Program-made: the position numbers and the translations under genes
In this document: piece by piece, positions 51,480 through 59,250 of the stretch
How the letters are laid out: each line of letters opens with the position of its first letter
How positions within the stretch are numbered: the first letter of the stretch is position 1
Source of the DNA: Aquimarina sp. U1-2
Lineage (GTDB): Bacteria; Bacteroidota; Bacteroidia; Flavobacteriales; Flavobacteriaceae
Direction of reading: 5' to 3'
Length of the DNA: 64,000 nucleotides
Assembly: GCF_017897595.1 (NCBI RefSeq)
Contig: NZ_JAGKIK010000015.1
Span: forward strand, 34,066-98,065
The notes under the pieces: model-generated
What the model saw: only the letters and a program-made list of their open reading frames with translations
Databases searched by the model: none
What the model was told of the DNA's origin: nothing

Positions 51480-52562
51480 TTATCCTCTGGCTATTTTCTT
51501 CTGATGATTAATTGACTCTTGATGAATTGCCTTATAAATTCGTAACATGAATTCTTCACTTAATCCTTTTTCTTCACCCTCCAGAATCATTTTACCAAGT
51601 ATTTCATTCCAACGTTTCGATTGAAGTATAGCCACGTTTTGTTTGGCTTTAACTTTACCTATTTCATCAGATATTTTCATTCTTCGTGATAATACATCAA
51701 GTAACTGATTGTCTGCTATATCAATTTTGGCACGAAGCTCGCTTAGCGCTTTTTGATACGTTTCATCATCACCAATTTCTTTTCTAATTTTCAAATCTTT
51801 CATATACTGAATTAATGTTGCTGGCGTGATCTGCTGTTTGGCATCACTCCATGCATTATCAGGATCATAATGCGTTTCTACTATCAACCCGTCAAAATTG
51901 AGATCCAACGCTGTTTGAGAAAGATCAAATATCAGATCTCTTCTTCCTGCAATATGAGAAGGATCTAAGATCAGGGGTAAATCAGGAAAACGATTTTGTA
52001 AATCGATAGGGATTTGCCATTCGGGAATATTGCGATATTTGGTTTTTTCATAGGTAGAAAATCCTCTATGAATTACACCAAGGTTTTTAACATCGGCAGT
52101 ATAGAAGCGCTCTACTGCCCCAAGCCAAAGCGATAGATCGGGATTGATAGGGTTTTTTATCAACACGGGATTATCGATTCCCTTGCAGGCATCGGCAATA
52201 TCCTGAACGATAAAAGGAGACACGGTACTTCTAGCACCTACCCACAAAATATCTACATCGTGTTCTAGTGCTAATTCTACGTGATGAGGATTAGCTACTT
52301 CGGTTGCAATTTTTAAGCCGGTTTCTTCTTTTGCCTTCTTAAGCCATTTTAGTCCAAGCGCCCCTACCCCTTCAAAATTTCCGGGTCTTGTTCTGGGTTT
52401 CCATATACCTGCACGTAAAACAGTAGCATCAGAATCTTTAAGTTGATGTGCTATTTTCAACACCTGATCTTCGGTCTCTGCACTACAAGGACCCCCTATT
52501 ACAAGTGGATGATCCAGATGATACGCATCTAACCAGTGTCTAAGTTCTTTTTTATTTTCCAT
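51480..52562 (-). CDS. Bifunctional DAHP synthase / chorismate mutase
   Basis: A 360-residue fusion. Residues about 1-260 are a DAHP synthase of the KDO8P-synthase-like (I-beta) type: 'PLVIGGPCSAETEDQVLKIA', 'RAGIWKPRTRPGNFEGVG', 'VLIKNPINPDLSLWLGAVER' and 'DPSHIAGRRDLIFDLSQ'. Residues about 265-355 are an AroQ chorismate mutase ('LSELRAKIDIADNQLLDVLS', 'RMKISDEIGKVKAKQNVAIL'). So one protein does the first step of the shikimate pathway and the first committed step to Phe/Tyr, allowing prephenate to gate entry. It is the last gene of the pheA-aminotransferase-tyrA operon, 42 bases after tyrA. Confidence 0.95.
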   Translation of the reverse strand: MENKKELRHWLDAYHLDHPLVIGGPCSAETEDQVLKIAHQLKDSDATVLRAGIWKPRTRPGNFEGVGALGLKWLKKAKEETGLKIATEVANPHHVELALEHDVDILWVGARSTVSPFIVQDIADACKGIDNPVLIKNPINPDLSLWLGAVERFYTADVKNLGVIHRGFSTYEKTKYRNIPEWQIPIDLQNRFPDLPLILDPSHIAGRRDLIFDLSQTALDLNFDGLIVETHYDPDNAWSDAKQQITPATLIQYMKDLKIRKEIGDDETYQKALSELRAKIDIADNQLLDVLSRRMKISDEIGKVKAKQNVAILQSKRWNEILGKMILEGEEKGLSEEFMLRIYKAIHQESINHQKKIARG

Positions 52563-52604
52563 ATCTATTTTTTTTACAGTTGTGATGTGGTTTTAGGGTT
52601 TGTA

Positions 52605-53453
52605 TTATGAAATTCCTTTTAAAATTGATTTTATATGATTTGTATTTTCCATTTCTTTATACACTTTTTTAAAATTGTCTTTTTCGATCAGCTCTTTAAA
52701 TTGCGTTAAGTTAGCAATGTATTCTTGAAGTGTCTCGATCACATTTTCCTTATTATGCATAAAAATGGGTGTCCACATCGCAGGAGAACTCTTAGCAAGT
52801 CGAACTGTTGATGCAAACCCACTTCCTGCCATATCAAAAATATCGCGTTCATTCTTTTCTTTTTCAATAACGGTTTTACCCAACATAAATGAACTGATAT
52901 GCGATAGGTGAGATACATAAGCAATATGCTTATCATGAGAAATAGCGTCCATATATCGAATTCTCATTCCTAACCGAGAAAAAACCTCCATCCCTCTTTC
53001 TTGTAATTTGAAGGCTGTTTTTTCTACCTCACAAATAATATTGGTTTTTCCTCTATACAAATTGGCAACAGCCGCTTCCGGACCTGAAAACTCGGTGCCG
53101 GCAATAGGATGTGCAGCAAGGTAATTTCTTCTTTTGCTATGTGTTGAAACAGCTTCGCATAATTTTTGTTTAGTGGATCCTACATCAAAAACCAAACAAT
53201 CATCAGGTACAATATCCAAAACTTCTGAAATCAATCGTACAGTAGCATCTACAGGTATAGCTATGATTACTATATCTGCATTTTTACTTTCTTTTAAAGA
53301 AGCTTTATGGTCTATAACTCCCAGTTCTAAAGCTTTATTAAGATGCTGTTCATTTTGATCAATCCCGTAGATACATACTTCGTCAAAAGCGGCTTTAATA
53401 TCAATGGCCAAAGATCCACCTATAAGTCCTACTCCGATAATAAATACGTTCAT
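52605..53453 (-). CDS. tyrA: Prephenate dehydrogenase
   Basis: Converts prephenate to 4-hydroxyphenylpyruvate for tyrosine. The NAD-binding start is 'VFIIGVGLIGGSLAIDIKAA'. The substrate region shows 'LAAHPIAGTEFSGPEAAVAN' (the catalytic His and the G-T-E-x-SG motif), and 'HDKHIAYVSHLSHISSFMLG' is the second conserved His block. At 282 residues without an ACT or mutase domain it is the monofunctional type; the mutase is fused to DAHP synthase downstream. It overlaps the aminotransferase gene by 4 bases. Confidence 0.94.
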   Translation of the reverse strand: MNVFIIGVGLIGGSLAIDIKAAFDEVCIYGIDQNEQHLNKALELGVIDHKASLKESKNADIVIIAIPVDATVRLISEVLDIVPDDCLVFDVGSTKQKLCEAVSTHSKRRNYLAAHPIAGTEFSGPEAAVANLYRGKTNIICEVEKTAFKLQERGMEVFSRLGMRIRYMDAISHDKHIAYVSHLSHISSFMLGKTVIEKEKNERDIFDMAGSGFASTVRLAKSSPAMWTPIFMHNKENVIETLQEYIANLTQFKELIEKDNFKKVYKEMENTNHIKSILKGIS

Positions 53454-54655
53454 AGCTCTCTAGCCCCTAATGGGGAATTTAAATGATGTTTGGCAATGCT
53501 ATCTTTTCCTTTTAAACGCAAAATAGCTTCCCTAATGTTCTCTTGTGTCACACAAAGTGAAAAACGGATATATCCTTTTCCATTACTACCAAAAATATCG
53601 CCAGGAGCAATAAAAACATCGTTATTATATAAAATAGTGTCAATAAAATCTACGGCATTGATTCCTTCAGGTAATTTTGCCCAAACAAACATTCCTTTTG
53701 CCGAAGTATCATACGTACAACCTAAGTGAGAAGCAAGCTCCCATATCAATTTTCTTCTTTTTTTATAGATAGTATTTATGGTATGATACCAGTCATCTGC
53801 TATTTTTAATGCTGCAACCGCCCCTTTTTGAATCCCATAAAACATGCCGCTATCCATGTTGCTTTTTACTTTTAATATAGCTTCTATTTTATCTGAACTT
53901 CCAGAAACCATTCCTACTCGCCAACCTGCCATATTAAACGTTTTACTTAGCGAATTCAATTCGAGCGCTATATCTTTTGCTCCTTCCATAGATAAGATAC
54001 TCATAGGATGCTCATTCAAAATAAAGCTATACGGATTATCATTGACCAATAGTATATTATGTTTTTTGGCAAAAGTGATACACTTTTTAAATGCTTCTAC
54101 TGTTCCCAAAGCACCTGTAGGCATATTAGGATAGTTAATCCACATAACTTTAACATTACTCACATCTTTTTTAGAAAGGCTATGAAAATCAGGCATCCAA
54201 TTATTTTCTTCGGTAAGCTCATAAAACACCGGTTTTGCGCCTAATAGCCTGGTAACAGATGCATACGTTGGGTAACCCGGGTTAGGGATTAATACCTCAT
54301 CACCTTCATTGAGATAGGCCATAGATATGTGCATTATACCTTCTTTAGAACCAATTAATGGCAAAATTTCCTGATCAGGATGTAGGTTCACCTCATATTT
54401 ATCAAAATAGAATTCTGAAATTGCGTTTCGTAATTCTGGTAAACCCTGATAGCTCTGATATTTGTGTGCTCCGTTGCTAGCGACAGCTTGTTGTATGGCT
54501 GTGATCACTTCTTGAGGAGGGTCTAGATCCGGACTCCCGATCGCCATATTAATAATAGGTTTGCCAGCAGCAGCCAGCTCTCGTACCTCTCTTAATTTTT
54601 TTGAGAAATAATACTCTTCTACCGTGTCTAGCCGTTTTGCAGTTTGAATAGTCAT
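53450..54655 (-). CDS. Pyridoxal-phosphate aminotransferase, aromatic pathway
   Basis: A 401-residue class I/II aminotransferase. The PLP lysine is in 'LELNSLSKTFNMAGWRVGM', and 'IGSPDLDPPQEVITAIQQAV', 'NPGYPTYASVTRLLGAKPVF' and 'KGYIRFSLCV' (with the C-terminal substrate Arg) are present. Its place between pheA and tyrA, overlapping both by 4 bases, makes it the likely transaminase for phenylpyruvate and 4-hydroxyphenylpyruvate. A role as a prephenate aminotransferase is possible but would not fit TyrA/PheA acting on prephenate. The exact substrate is inferred. Confidence 0.9.
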   Translation of the reverse strand: MTIQTAKRLDTVEEYYFSKKLREVRELAAAGKPIINMAIGSPDLDPPQEVITAIQQAVASNGAHKYQSYQGLPELRNAISEFYFDKYEVNLHPDQEILPLIGSKEGIMHISMAYLNEGDEVLIPNPGYPTYASVTRLLGAKPVFYELTEENNWMPDFHSLSKKDVSNVKVMWINYPNMPTGALGTVEAFKKCITFAKKHNILLVNDNPYSFILNEHPMSILSMEGAKDIALELNSLSKTFNMAGWRVGMVSGSSDKIEAILKVKSNMDSGMFYGIQKGAVAALKIADDWYHTINTIYKKRRKLIWELASHLGCTYDTSAKGMFVWAKLPEGINAVDFIDTILYNNDVFIAPGDIFGSNGKGYIRFSLCVTQENIREAILRLKGKDSIAKHHLNSPLGAREL

Positions 54656-55485
54656 CCGTTTTGATTTTTATATTCGCCGAGTACTTTTAACTCTAATGCC
54701 ATAATTTTCAAAAGCGACAAGGCTTTTTGATAGTTTTGATAGGCATCAAAAGTCACATCTACAAAAAAAGAATATTTCCATGGCATTTCAATTACCGGCA
54801 AGGATTGTATTTTGGTCAAGTTCAAACTACAATCACTCATAACATTTAGCACTGTAGCCAGACTTCCTCTTTTATGATCAGTCAAAAACTTTAAAGATGC
54901 CTTATTAATTTCCGTTTTTTCTATGCTCGATGTGGTAGCTTGAGTATTCAAAATAAAAAATCGAGTACTATTAGATTTTATAGTTTGAATGTTGTGTGCT
55001 AGAATATGAAGATCATAAATGCTGGCAGCTGTTTCTCCAGCCACCGCTGCGATTCCTTTTAATTGCTTTTCCTGAATTCGTTTTGCGACATCTGCCGTAT
55101 CGGCATCTTCTATTAACTTAATATGAGGCAGGGCCCGAAAAAACTCTTTGCATTGTAATAAAGCCATAGGATGCGAATAGACCTCTTTAATATCTGAAAT
55201 ATCTTGCCCAGAAAGCGCCATCAAGCAGTGATGTATAGGTAAAAAATACTCCCCATTAATGGTTAAATGATGCTCATCGATATAGGCATAATTAGGAATT
55301 ATCGAGCCCGCTATACTATTTTCTATGGCCATGACCGCATCTGTACTTTTCTGATTTTCAAGACTGGTCACCAGTTCTTGAAACGACATACATTCGTCTA
55401 CAATCACATCTTCCCCAAAGTAGGCTTGCGCGACACTATGATGGTACGATCCTTTGATTCCCTGAATGGCAACTTTCTTATTCAC
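54652..55485 (-). CDS. pheA: Prephenate dehydratase
   Basis: Converts prephenate to phenylpyruvate. The 277 residues show the catalytic-domain motifs 'VAIQGIKGSYHHSVAQAYFG', 'AVMAIENSIAGSII' and 'NSTRFFILNTQA' (the T-R-F loop with catalytic Thr). The C-terminal ACT domain follows from about 190 ('SLKFLTDHKRGSLATVLNVM', 'LTKIQSLPVIEMPWKYSFFV' with the Phe-binding ESRP-like site altered). The start is GTG at 55485; no Met lies near. This is the first structural gene of the Phe/Tyr operon, behind an attenuator-like leader at 55558-55687. Confidence 0.95.
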   Translation of the reverse strand: MNKKVAIQGIKGSYHHSVAQAYFGEDVIVDECMSFQELVTSLENQKSTDAVMAIENSIAGSIIPNYAYIDEHHLTINGEYFLPIHHCLMALSGQDISDIKEVYSHPMALLQCKEFFRALPHIKLIEDADTADVAKRIQEKQLKGIAAVAGETAASIYDLHILAHNIQTIKSNSTRFFILNTQATTSSIEKTEINKASLKFLTDHKRGSLATVLNVMSDCSLNLTKIQSLPVIEMPWKYSFFVDVTFDAYQNYQKALSLLKIMALELKVLGEYKNQNG

Positions 55486-55557
55486 TATTTTAAATTTAAA
55501 TTTAAACTATCCTGCTTTACAGCTAGATTAGTTCAACTAGCAATTTTGAGTTATCAC

Positions 55558-55588
55558 AAAAAAAATCCCGACTTTTCAGCGGGATTCT
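55558..55588 (-). terminator. Attenuator terminator upstream of pheA
   Basis: On the minus strand AATCCCG (55580-55586), a 9-base loop and CGGGATT (55564-55570) form a 7-bp stem that extends by a G-T and an A-T pair, followed by eight T (55558-55565, partly in the stem). It lies 73 bases before the pheA start and 22 bases after the leader ORF stop. A terminator inside the leader of a biosynthetic operon, after a Phe/Tyr-rich ORF, is the hallmark of attenuation. Confidence 0.88.
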
Positions 55589-55609
55589 AGTTATATTTTA
55601 AATGTTCAT

Positions 55610-55687
55610 TTACATAGCTATCCCGATCTTACTTTTAAGATAAAAGAAGAAAAAATAAAATCGGTTCCAGATAAATACGTTTTTCAT
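55610..55687 (-). CDS. Phe/Tyr-rich leader peptide of the aromatic operon
   Basis: A 25-codon ORF beginning MKNVFIWN with ATG at 55687 and ending ...KIGIAM with TAA at 55610-55612. Codons 10-16 encode F-Y-F-F-F-F-Y after an Arg; in total 8 of 25 residues are Phe or Tyr, the end products of the operon it precedes. Codons 21-23 (ATCGGGATA) carry the segment TCGGGAT that is identical to the 3' arm of the downstream terminator, so it can pair with the terminator's 5' arm. This gives the standard leader peptide, antiterminator and terminator arrangement. The peptide itself is likely only a sensor of charged tRNA(Phe) and tRNA(Tyr). Confidence 0.88.
   Translation of the reverse strand: MKNVFIWNRFYFFFFYLKSKIGIAM
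55620..55627 (-). promoter_or_regulatory. Antiterminator segment within the leader ORF
   Basis: The minus strand reads ATCGGGAT. Its CGGGAT is complementary to ATCCCG at 55580-55585, the 5' arm of the terminator, and TCGGGAT is an exact repeat of the terminator 3' arm region. A ribosome stalled on codons 10-16 leaves this segment free; a ribosome at the stop codon covers it. Confidence 0.75.
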
Positions 55688-55765
55688 TGTCCTAAATATG
55701 ATAGCACTAAAGTAGTTAAAACTATAGCATTTAAAAATGTTTTTCTTTTTTTTTCACGACTGCCT

Positions 55766-55773
55766 CAAAATTA
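55766..55773 (-). promoter_or_regulatory. Putative -7 box of the aromatic operon
   Basis: The minus strand reads TAATTTTG, matching TAnnTTTG, with a TTG 15 bases further upstream. A start near 55760 would give about 70 bases before the leader ORF. Confidence 0.5.
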
Positions 55774-55878
55774 TAATCAAATATTAAACAATCTTGCTTT
55801 ATTGATGAAAAATTCTAATCAAAACATAGCAAAGATTATTAATTTTCTATTATTCAGATCACTAACAAACGTTTGTCA

Positions 55879-57066
55879 TTATATGACGCCCAGTTCTTTA
55901 CCTACTTTTTTAAAGGCTTTAATAGCTTTTTCGAGATGATGACGCTCGTGAGCCGCAGATAATTGTACTCTTATTCTAGCCTTTTCTTTTGGCACTACAG
56001 GATAAAAGAATCCTATAACATAAATACCTTCATCTAGCAATTTTGAGGCAAACTCTTGTGACAACTTTGCATCGTATAGCATCACAGGTACAATGGGATG
56101 ATCCCCCGGGATAATATCAAAACCTGCGTTTTTCATTTCTGATCTAAAGAATTTTGTATTCTCTTCGAGCTTATCGCGTAATTGTGTAGAAGCGCTAAGT
56201 ACGTCTAATACTTTTATAGAAGCGCCAACAATAGATGGTGCCAGAGTATTAGAAAATAAATAAGGTCGGGATCGTTGTCGTAATAGCTCAACAATTTCTT
56301 TTCGGGCTGCTGTAAATCCGCCCGAAGCACCACCCAGAGCTTTACCATAAGTGCCTGTAATAATATCTACACGCCCCATCACATTTCTATATTCGTGGGT
56401 ACCTCTACCCGTTTTTCCTAAAAATCCTGTAGAATGACATTCATCTATCATGACCATAGCATTGTATTGATCTGCCAGATCACAGATTTTATCTAATTGT
56501 GCGATAGTTCCGTCCATAGAGAATGAACCATCGGTCACAATTACTATTCTCCTGGCATCTTTGGCTTGCATTAGTTGCTTTTCAAGATCTACCATATTAT
56601 TATGCTCGTATCGAAAACGCTTAGCTTTGCATAGTCGTACTCCGTCAATAATAGAAGCATGATTTAACGCATCTGAAATGATAGCATCATCTGCTCCTAG
56701 AATTGGTTCGAACAAACCTCCATTGGCATCAAAAGCGGCAGCGTATAAAATACAATCCTCCATCCCTAGAAATGCAGCGGTCTTTTTTTCCAACTCTTTG
56801 TGAATGTCTTGTGTTCCACAAATAAATCGCACCGAAGACAGACCATAACCATGAGAATCAATAGCCTCTTTACCTGCTTCTATAACATCGGGATGCGACG
56901 AAAGCCCCAAATAATTATTCGCACAGAAATTTAAAACATCTTTGGTATGAGAGGTATCGATTTTAGCACCTTGAGGAGTAGTGATAATTCGCTCGGCTTT
57001 AAATAATCCCGCATCTTTGATTTCATCTATCTCTTGTTGTAAATCGTCTTTTATATTTGAAAACAT
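55879..57066 (-). CDS. kbl: Glycine C-acetyltransferase (2-amino-3-ketobutyrate CoA ligase)
   Basis: A PLP enzyme that cleaves 2-amino-3-oxobutyrate with CoA into glycine and acetyl-CoA, completing threonine breakdown. The PLP lysine is in '[20 protein letters not shown]'. Other family motifs are '[20 protein letters not shown]', '[20 protein letters not shown]' and '[20 protein letters not shown]'. The 395-residue length matches E. coli Kbl. It follows tdh on the same strand after 259 bases, so the two form a functional pair, though the gap contains a dispersed repeat. Confidence 0.95.
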   Translation of the reverse strand: MFSNIKDDLQQEIDEIKDAGLFKAERIITTPQGAKIDTSHTKDVLNFCANNYLGLSSHPDVIEAGKEAIDSHGYGLSSVRFICGTQDIHKELEKKTAAFLGMEDCILYAAAFDANGGLFEPILGADDAIISDALNHASIIDGVRLCKAKRFRYEHNNMVDLEKQLMQAKDARRIVIVTDGSFSMDGTIAQLDKICDLADQYNAMVMIDECHSTGFLGKTGRGTHEYRNVMGRVDIITGTYGKALGGASGGFTAARKEIVELLRQRSRPYLFSNTLAPSIVGASIKVLDVLSASTQLRDKLEENTKFFRSEMKNAGFDIIPGDHPIVPVMLYDAKLSQEFASKLLDEGIYVIGFFYPVVPKEKARIRVQLSAAHERHHLEKAIKAFKKVGKELGVI

Positions 57067-57190
57067 ATATCGTCTTATTTTTTATTAATTTTTTTATCTG
57101 GAAATTGAATATCTACTACACGTTATAAATGTCAAAATTGTATCAACGAATTTACTTCAACATCATTAAAACTTATATTTTTTGGCTTTT

Positions 57191-57296
57191 GTGGCGTTGC
57201 TATACAAGCAAAAAATAACTTTATCCAATCACAAACCTTTCGCAATCCCAACACCTGGTACCTTGTTATTGGTCGGTCCTGTATCCATCAAAAATG
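57191..57296. repeat. Dispersed ~105-bp intergenic repeat, copy 1
   Basis: About 105 bases that recur, in the same orientation and at roughly 80% identity by eye, at 62130-62235. Shared strings include 'acctttcgcaatc' and 'ttattggtcggtc'/'ctattggtcggtc'. On the minus strand both copies can be read as PTN-x-KVPG-x-x-IAKG before a stop. It lies between tdh and kbl. Confidence 0.75.
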
Positions 57297-57325
57297 TACA
57301 CCAGTTCAATATTCGATAGGGAAAC

Positions 57326-58306
57326 TTAGCAAGGCGAAATTTCTAAATTTCTGGAGCCTGTCTTATATTTTTCCTTTAATTTCTGAATCATTGTCTGAGT
57401 AATCATTTTTAGATCATATTCTGGTTTCCAACCCCAATCTCTTGCAGCAGCTGAATCATCTATTGATTTGGGCCAGCTTGCCGCAATATCCTGTCGAAAG
57501 TCAGGTATAAAGTTTACTTTAAATTCTGGATATAATTTACGAATTTCCTGAACAACTTCGATAGGAGAAAAGCTAACTCCTGCAATATTATAAGATGTAC
57601 GCGTTTTGATACGCTCCTTTGGAGCATCCATAAGTTCGAGCGTCGCTCGTATGGTATCTGCCATAAAAATCATAGGCAATGTCGTATCCTTTTCTAGAAA
57701 ACAAGTAAATTCTTCATGAAGCACAGCTTTGTGATAAATAGCTACTGCATAATCTGTAGTACCTCCTCCTGGCAACGATTGATATCCTATCACACCTGGA
57801 TATCTAATAGACCGCACATCTAAGCCATACCTTTCAAAATAGTATTGTGCCCAATTTTCTCCTGCTGCCTTGCTCATTCCGTATACTGTTGCGGGATTTA
57901 AGTATGCATTATTGGGAGTTTGATGTAAAGGAGCATCATTTCCAAAAACAGCAATAGAGCTTGGATAAAAAACTTTGTCAATAGCATTACGCCTTGAAAC
58001 TTCGAGTACAACAAACAAGGTTTTCATATTAATCTCCCAGGTCTGTAGCGGATTTTCTTCACCTCTAGCCGAAAGTATAGCCGCCAAGTGATAAATTTGA
58101 GTAATTTGATATTTGGATACTAATTCTTGAATTCTATCTTGATGCGTAGCATCTGCGATTTCAAATATTCCGTAAAAATTATCCTTTCTTGTTAGATCAG
58201 ATCCTACTACGTTCTCTACACCATATTTTTTCTGTAGCGCACCGATAAGCACAGTTCCCAATTGCCCATTGGCTCCAATGACTAAAATCTTCGTTTGTGA
58301 CTTCAT
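57326..58306 (-). CDS. L-threonine 3-dehydrogenase, SDR/epimerase type
   Basis: An extended short-chain dehydrogenase of 326 residues. The NAD loop is 'ILVIGANGQLGTVLIGALQ' and the catalytic Y-x3-K is in 'NPATVYGMSKAAGENWAQYY', with 'VRSIRYPGVIGYQSLPGGGT' behind it. This is the epimerase-like Tdh found in animals and many Bacteroidota, not the zinc-dependent enzyme of E. coli. Pairing with kbl supports oxidation of threonine to 2-amino-3-oxobutyrate. The frame opens at GTG 58324; I prefer ATG 58306, directly before the NAD-binding strand. It is divergent from an Lrp-type regulator. Confidence 0.92.
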   Translation of the reverse strand: MKSQTKILVIGANGQLGTVLIGALQKKYGVENVVGSDLTRKDNFYGIFEIADATHQDRIQELVSKYQITQIYHLAAILSARGEENPLQTWEINMKTLFVVLEVSRRNAIDKVFYPSSIAVFGNDAPLHQTPNNAYLNPATVYGMSKAAGENWAQYYFERYGLDVRSIRYPGVIGYQSLPGGGTTDYAVAIYHKAVLHEEFTCFLEKDTTLPMIFMADTIRATLELMDAPKERIKTRTSYNIAGVSFSPIEVVQEIRKLYPEFKVNFIPDFRQDIAASWPKSIDDSAAARDWGWKPEYDLKMITQTMIQKLKEKYKTGSRNLEISPC

Positions 58307-58380
58307 TACAAAAGTATTATTCACTTACTAAAGTACTAATTATAGATTTTAAAACCATATTTTAGCAATAAATAAGTGAA

Positions 58381-58393
58381 ATTTACTGTAAAT
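58381..58393. promoter_or_regulatory. Putative Lrp-type operator 1
   Basis: ATTTACTGTAAAT is a near-perfect palindrome with one central base, between the divergent tdh and Lrp-type genes. An inverted, partial copy follows at 58441-58453. Confidence 0.5.
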
Positions 58394-58440
58394 CATTTAA
58401 ATTTTAACTATTTTTACTTCTTTATTATTGATTATTATAT

Positions 58441-58453
58441 ATTTACAGTACTA
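58441..58453. promoter_or_regulatory. Putative Lrp-type operator 2
   Basis: ATTTACAGTACTA matches the reverse complement of the site at 58381-58393 at 10 of 13 positions and lies 60 bases from it, about 24 bases before the regulator gene. Confidence 0.45.
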
Positions 58454-58476
58454 TTTAGATTCAATGTAAAACATTT

Positions 58477-58938
58477 ATGGAACAGCTCGACCAAACCGAT
58501 ATTATAATTCTTAGATTGTTACAAGAAGATGCTAAGAAAACAGCCAAAGAAATCGCAAATATTCTCAATCTAACCTCGTCGCCTGTATATGAACGTATTC
58601 GAAGATTGGAGAAGCAGGGATTTATAAAAAAATATGTAGCCATTTTAGATAAAAAACTTATCGATCGTTCGGTTACAACAATTTGCCAGGTTTCTATGCG
58701 CTATCATAACGAGGCTTTTATAGAGAAATTTGAAGAACAAATTCAAAACCTTCATGAAGTGCAGGAATGCTATCACATGGCGGGCCAGGTTGACTTTATA
58801 TTGAAGATACATACCAAAAGTCTCGAAGAGTATCATGATTTCATAAAAACCAAACTATCAAAAATCGAAAATATAGGGGTGCTTAACAGTACTTTTGTAC
58901 TGAAGGAGATAAAGCATACATCAGAGTTTTCTATTTAA
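58477..58938 (+). CDS. Lrp/AsnC-family transcriptional regulator
   Basis: A 153-residue regulator. The N-terminal helix-turn-helix is 'ILRLLQEDAKKTAKEIANIL' followed by 'NLTSSPVYERIRRLEKQGFI'. The C-terminal RAM/ACT-like effector domain spans about 65-150 ('VQECYHMAGQVDFILKIHTK', 'VLNSTFVLKEIKH'). Lrp-type proteins sense amino acids and form octamers on DNA. Being divergent from tdh, with two palindromic sites between them, it likely controls tdh-kbl, with threonine, glycine or leucine as candidate ligands. Start ATG 58477. Confidence 0.93.
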   Translation: MEQLDQTDIIILRLLQEDAKKTAKEIANILNLTSSPVYERIRRLEKQGFIKKYVAILDKKLIDRSVTTICQVSMRYHNEAFIEKFEEQIQNLHEVQECYHMAGQVDFILKIHTKSLEEYHDFIKTKLSKIENIGVLNSTFVLKEIKHTSEFSI

Positions 58939-58952
58939 TATATTATTTTGTT

Positions 58953-58972
58953 ACCTATGTGTAGGTTTTTTT
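58953..58972 (+). terminator. Terminator after the Lrp-type regulator gene
   Basis: ACCTA-TGTG-TAGGT followed by six T, 15 bases after the stop codon. The stem is short (5 bp) but the T run is good. Confidence 0.6.
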
Positions 58973-59216
58973 AAACCCGGTTTATACATTAGAATTTCGT
59001 TATGAGATTTGAAAACACCAATAAAAACAAATGCTTTGTCAATTTTATCGTCGCAGTTTACCCTCTGCGGAGTCGTAGGGCTACAGTGACATTGAAAATA
59101 CAGCGTAGCGTTTGTTTTTAAAGGTATTTCAAGCCGTAATACCTGCCCGCCTTTTTCTAAACAAAATGGCAGGCGGGGATTTTATAATGCATCATCCGGA
59201 TTTAATTCAAATTATG
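58973..59216. other. Intergenic region upstream of gldA
   Basis: About 240 bases with no gene. It holds an imperfect inverted pair (AAAAACAAATGC near 59021 and GCGTTTGTTTTT near 59106) and the GC-rich pair CCTGCCCGCC / GGCAGGCGGG at about 59142-59177, whose parts can pair in two registers. This may be a worn extragenic repeat. The rest is unremarkable. Confidence 0.45.
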
Positions 59217-59224
59217 TACTTTTG
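59217..59224 (+). promoter_or_regulatory. Putative -7 box of gldA
   Basis: TACTTTTG matches TAnnTTTG and lies 26 bases before the ATG. No clear -33 TTG is visible. Confidence 0.5.
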
Positions 59225-59250
59225 AGCATAGTTAGATCCAATTTCTATTT

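Noticed and set aside
55865..55876. ACAAACGTTTGT palindrome after kbl
   Set aside because: A perfect 12-base palindrome, but with no loop and no T run it is not a terminator, and no promoter lies near.
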